Of a stretch of DNA of 5,257 nt, positions 5,222 through 5,257 are shown piece by piece. The stretch spans positions 1-5,257 of the forward strand of contig JAKASH010000287.1 of assembly GCA_021828225.1 (NCBI GenBank), in the 5' to 3' direction. A program made the position numbers and the translations under genes. Source of the DNA: Acidobacteriota bacterium. GTDB lineage: Bacteria; Acidobacteriota; Terriglobia; UBA7540. Position 1 is the first letter of the stretch. Every line of letters starts with the position of its first letter. Under the pieces are notes generated by a model, which worked only from the letters and a program-made list of their open reading frames with translations, searched no databases and was not told where the DNA came from.

Positions 5222-5257
5222 GGGGGTTGGGTTGGCTGGTTGGTTGGGTTGGGTTGG
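5222..5257 (+). repeat. GGTTGGG-type G-tract array, cut by right edge
   Basis: Eight runs of 2-5 G are separated by spacers of 2 nt (TT or CT): 5222-5226, 5229-5231, 5234-5235, 5238-5239, 5242-5243, 5246-5248, 5251-5253 and 5256-5257. Four of the runs contain at least GGG. The tract can form a two-layer G-quadruplex on the plus strand, and a three-layer one only with a 14-nt loop. It continues past the window, so its full length is unknown. A simple-sequence repeat or an assembly end are alternatives. Confidence 0.5.

Overview
The window is GC-rich bacterial DNA and looks like Acidobacteriota. I infer this from the style of the ECF sigma factor, the PEGA-domain secreted protein, the 'GGCTTTAGCC'-type hairpin repeats between genes, and the N-terminal membrane module of the sensor gene. 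This is recognition from memory, not a database result.

Layout from left to right. (1) Positions 1-1370, minus strand: the N-terminal 456 codons of a large membrane sensor that runs off the left edge. It has about eight membrane helices, a linker helix and the start of a GAF domain, and is most likely a sensor histidine kinase. (2) Positions 1371-1739: a divergent intergenic region. It holds a good sigma-70-type promoter for the sensor, a weaker candidate promoter for the gene to the right, and a perfect 16-bp palindrome arranged like a two-heptamer operator. (3) Positions 1740-2486, plus strand: an ECF-type RNA polymerase sigma factor with no recognisable anti-sigma gene beside it. (4) Positions 2583-4055, plus strand: a full-length cobyrinate a,c-diamide synthase family enzyme (CobB/CbiA) with both its ATP-binding and its class I glutamine amidotransferase domain. 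Some motifs resemble the siroheme-amidating DsrN branch. (5) Positions 4056-4347: a hairpin-rich intergenic region with two diverged copies of one stem-loop element. The second copy abuts the promoter of the next gene. (6) Positions 4348-5019, plus strand: a secreted protein with a signal peptide, a Pro-rich middle and one C-terminal PEGA domain. (7) Positions 5020-5257: several more inverted repeats, including a textbook intrinsic terminator, then a GGTTGGG-type tract that reaches the right edge.

Functional links are limited. The sensor and sigma genes diverge from a shared control region, and the palindrome could act on either. The amidase follows the sigma gene on the same strand after a gap of 96 bp and may be co-transcribed, but no other tetrapyrrole gene is visible. 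The PEGA protein appears to have its own promoter and terminator. I see no clear new multi-gene system. The least explained signals are the paired stem-loop element, the intergenic palindrome, the repeat-built sensor domain and the G-tract array at the right edge.
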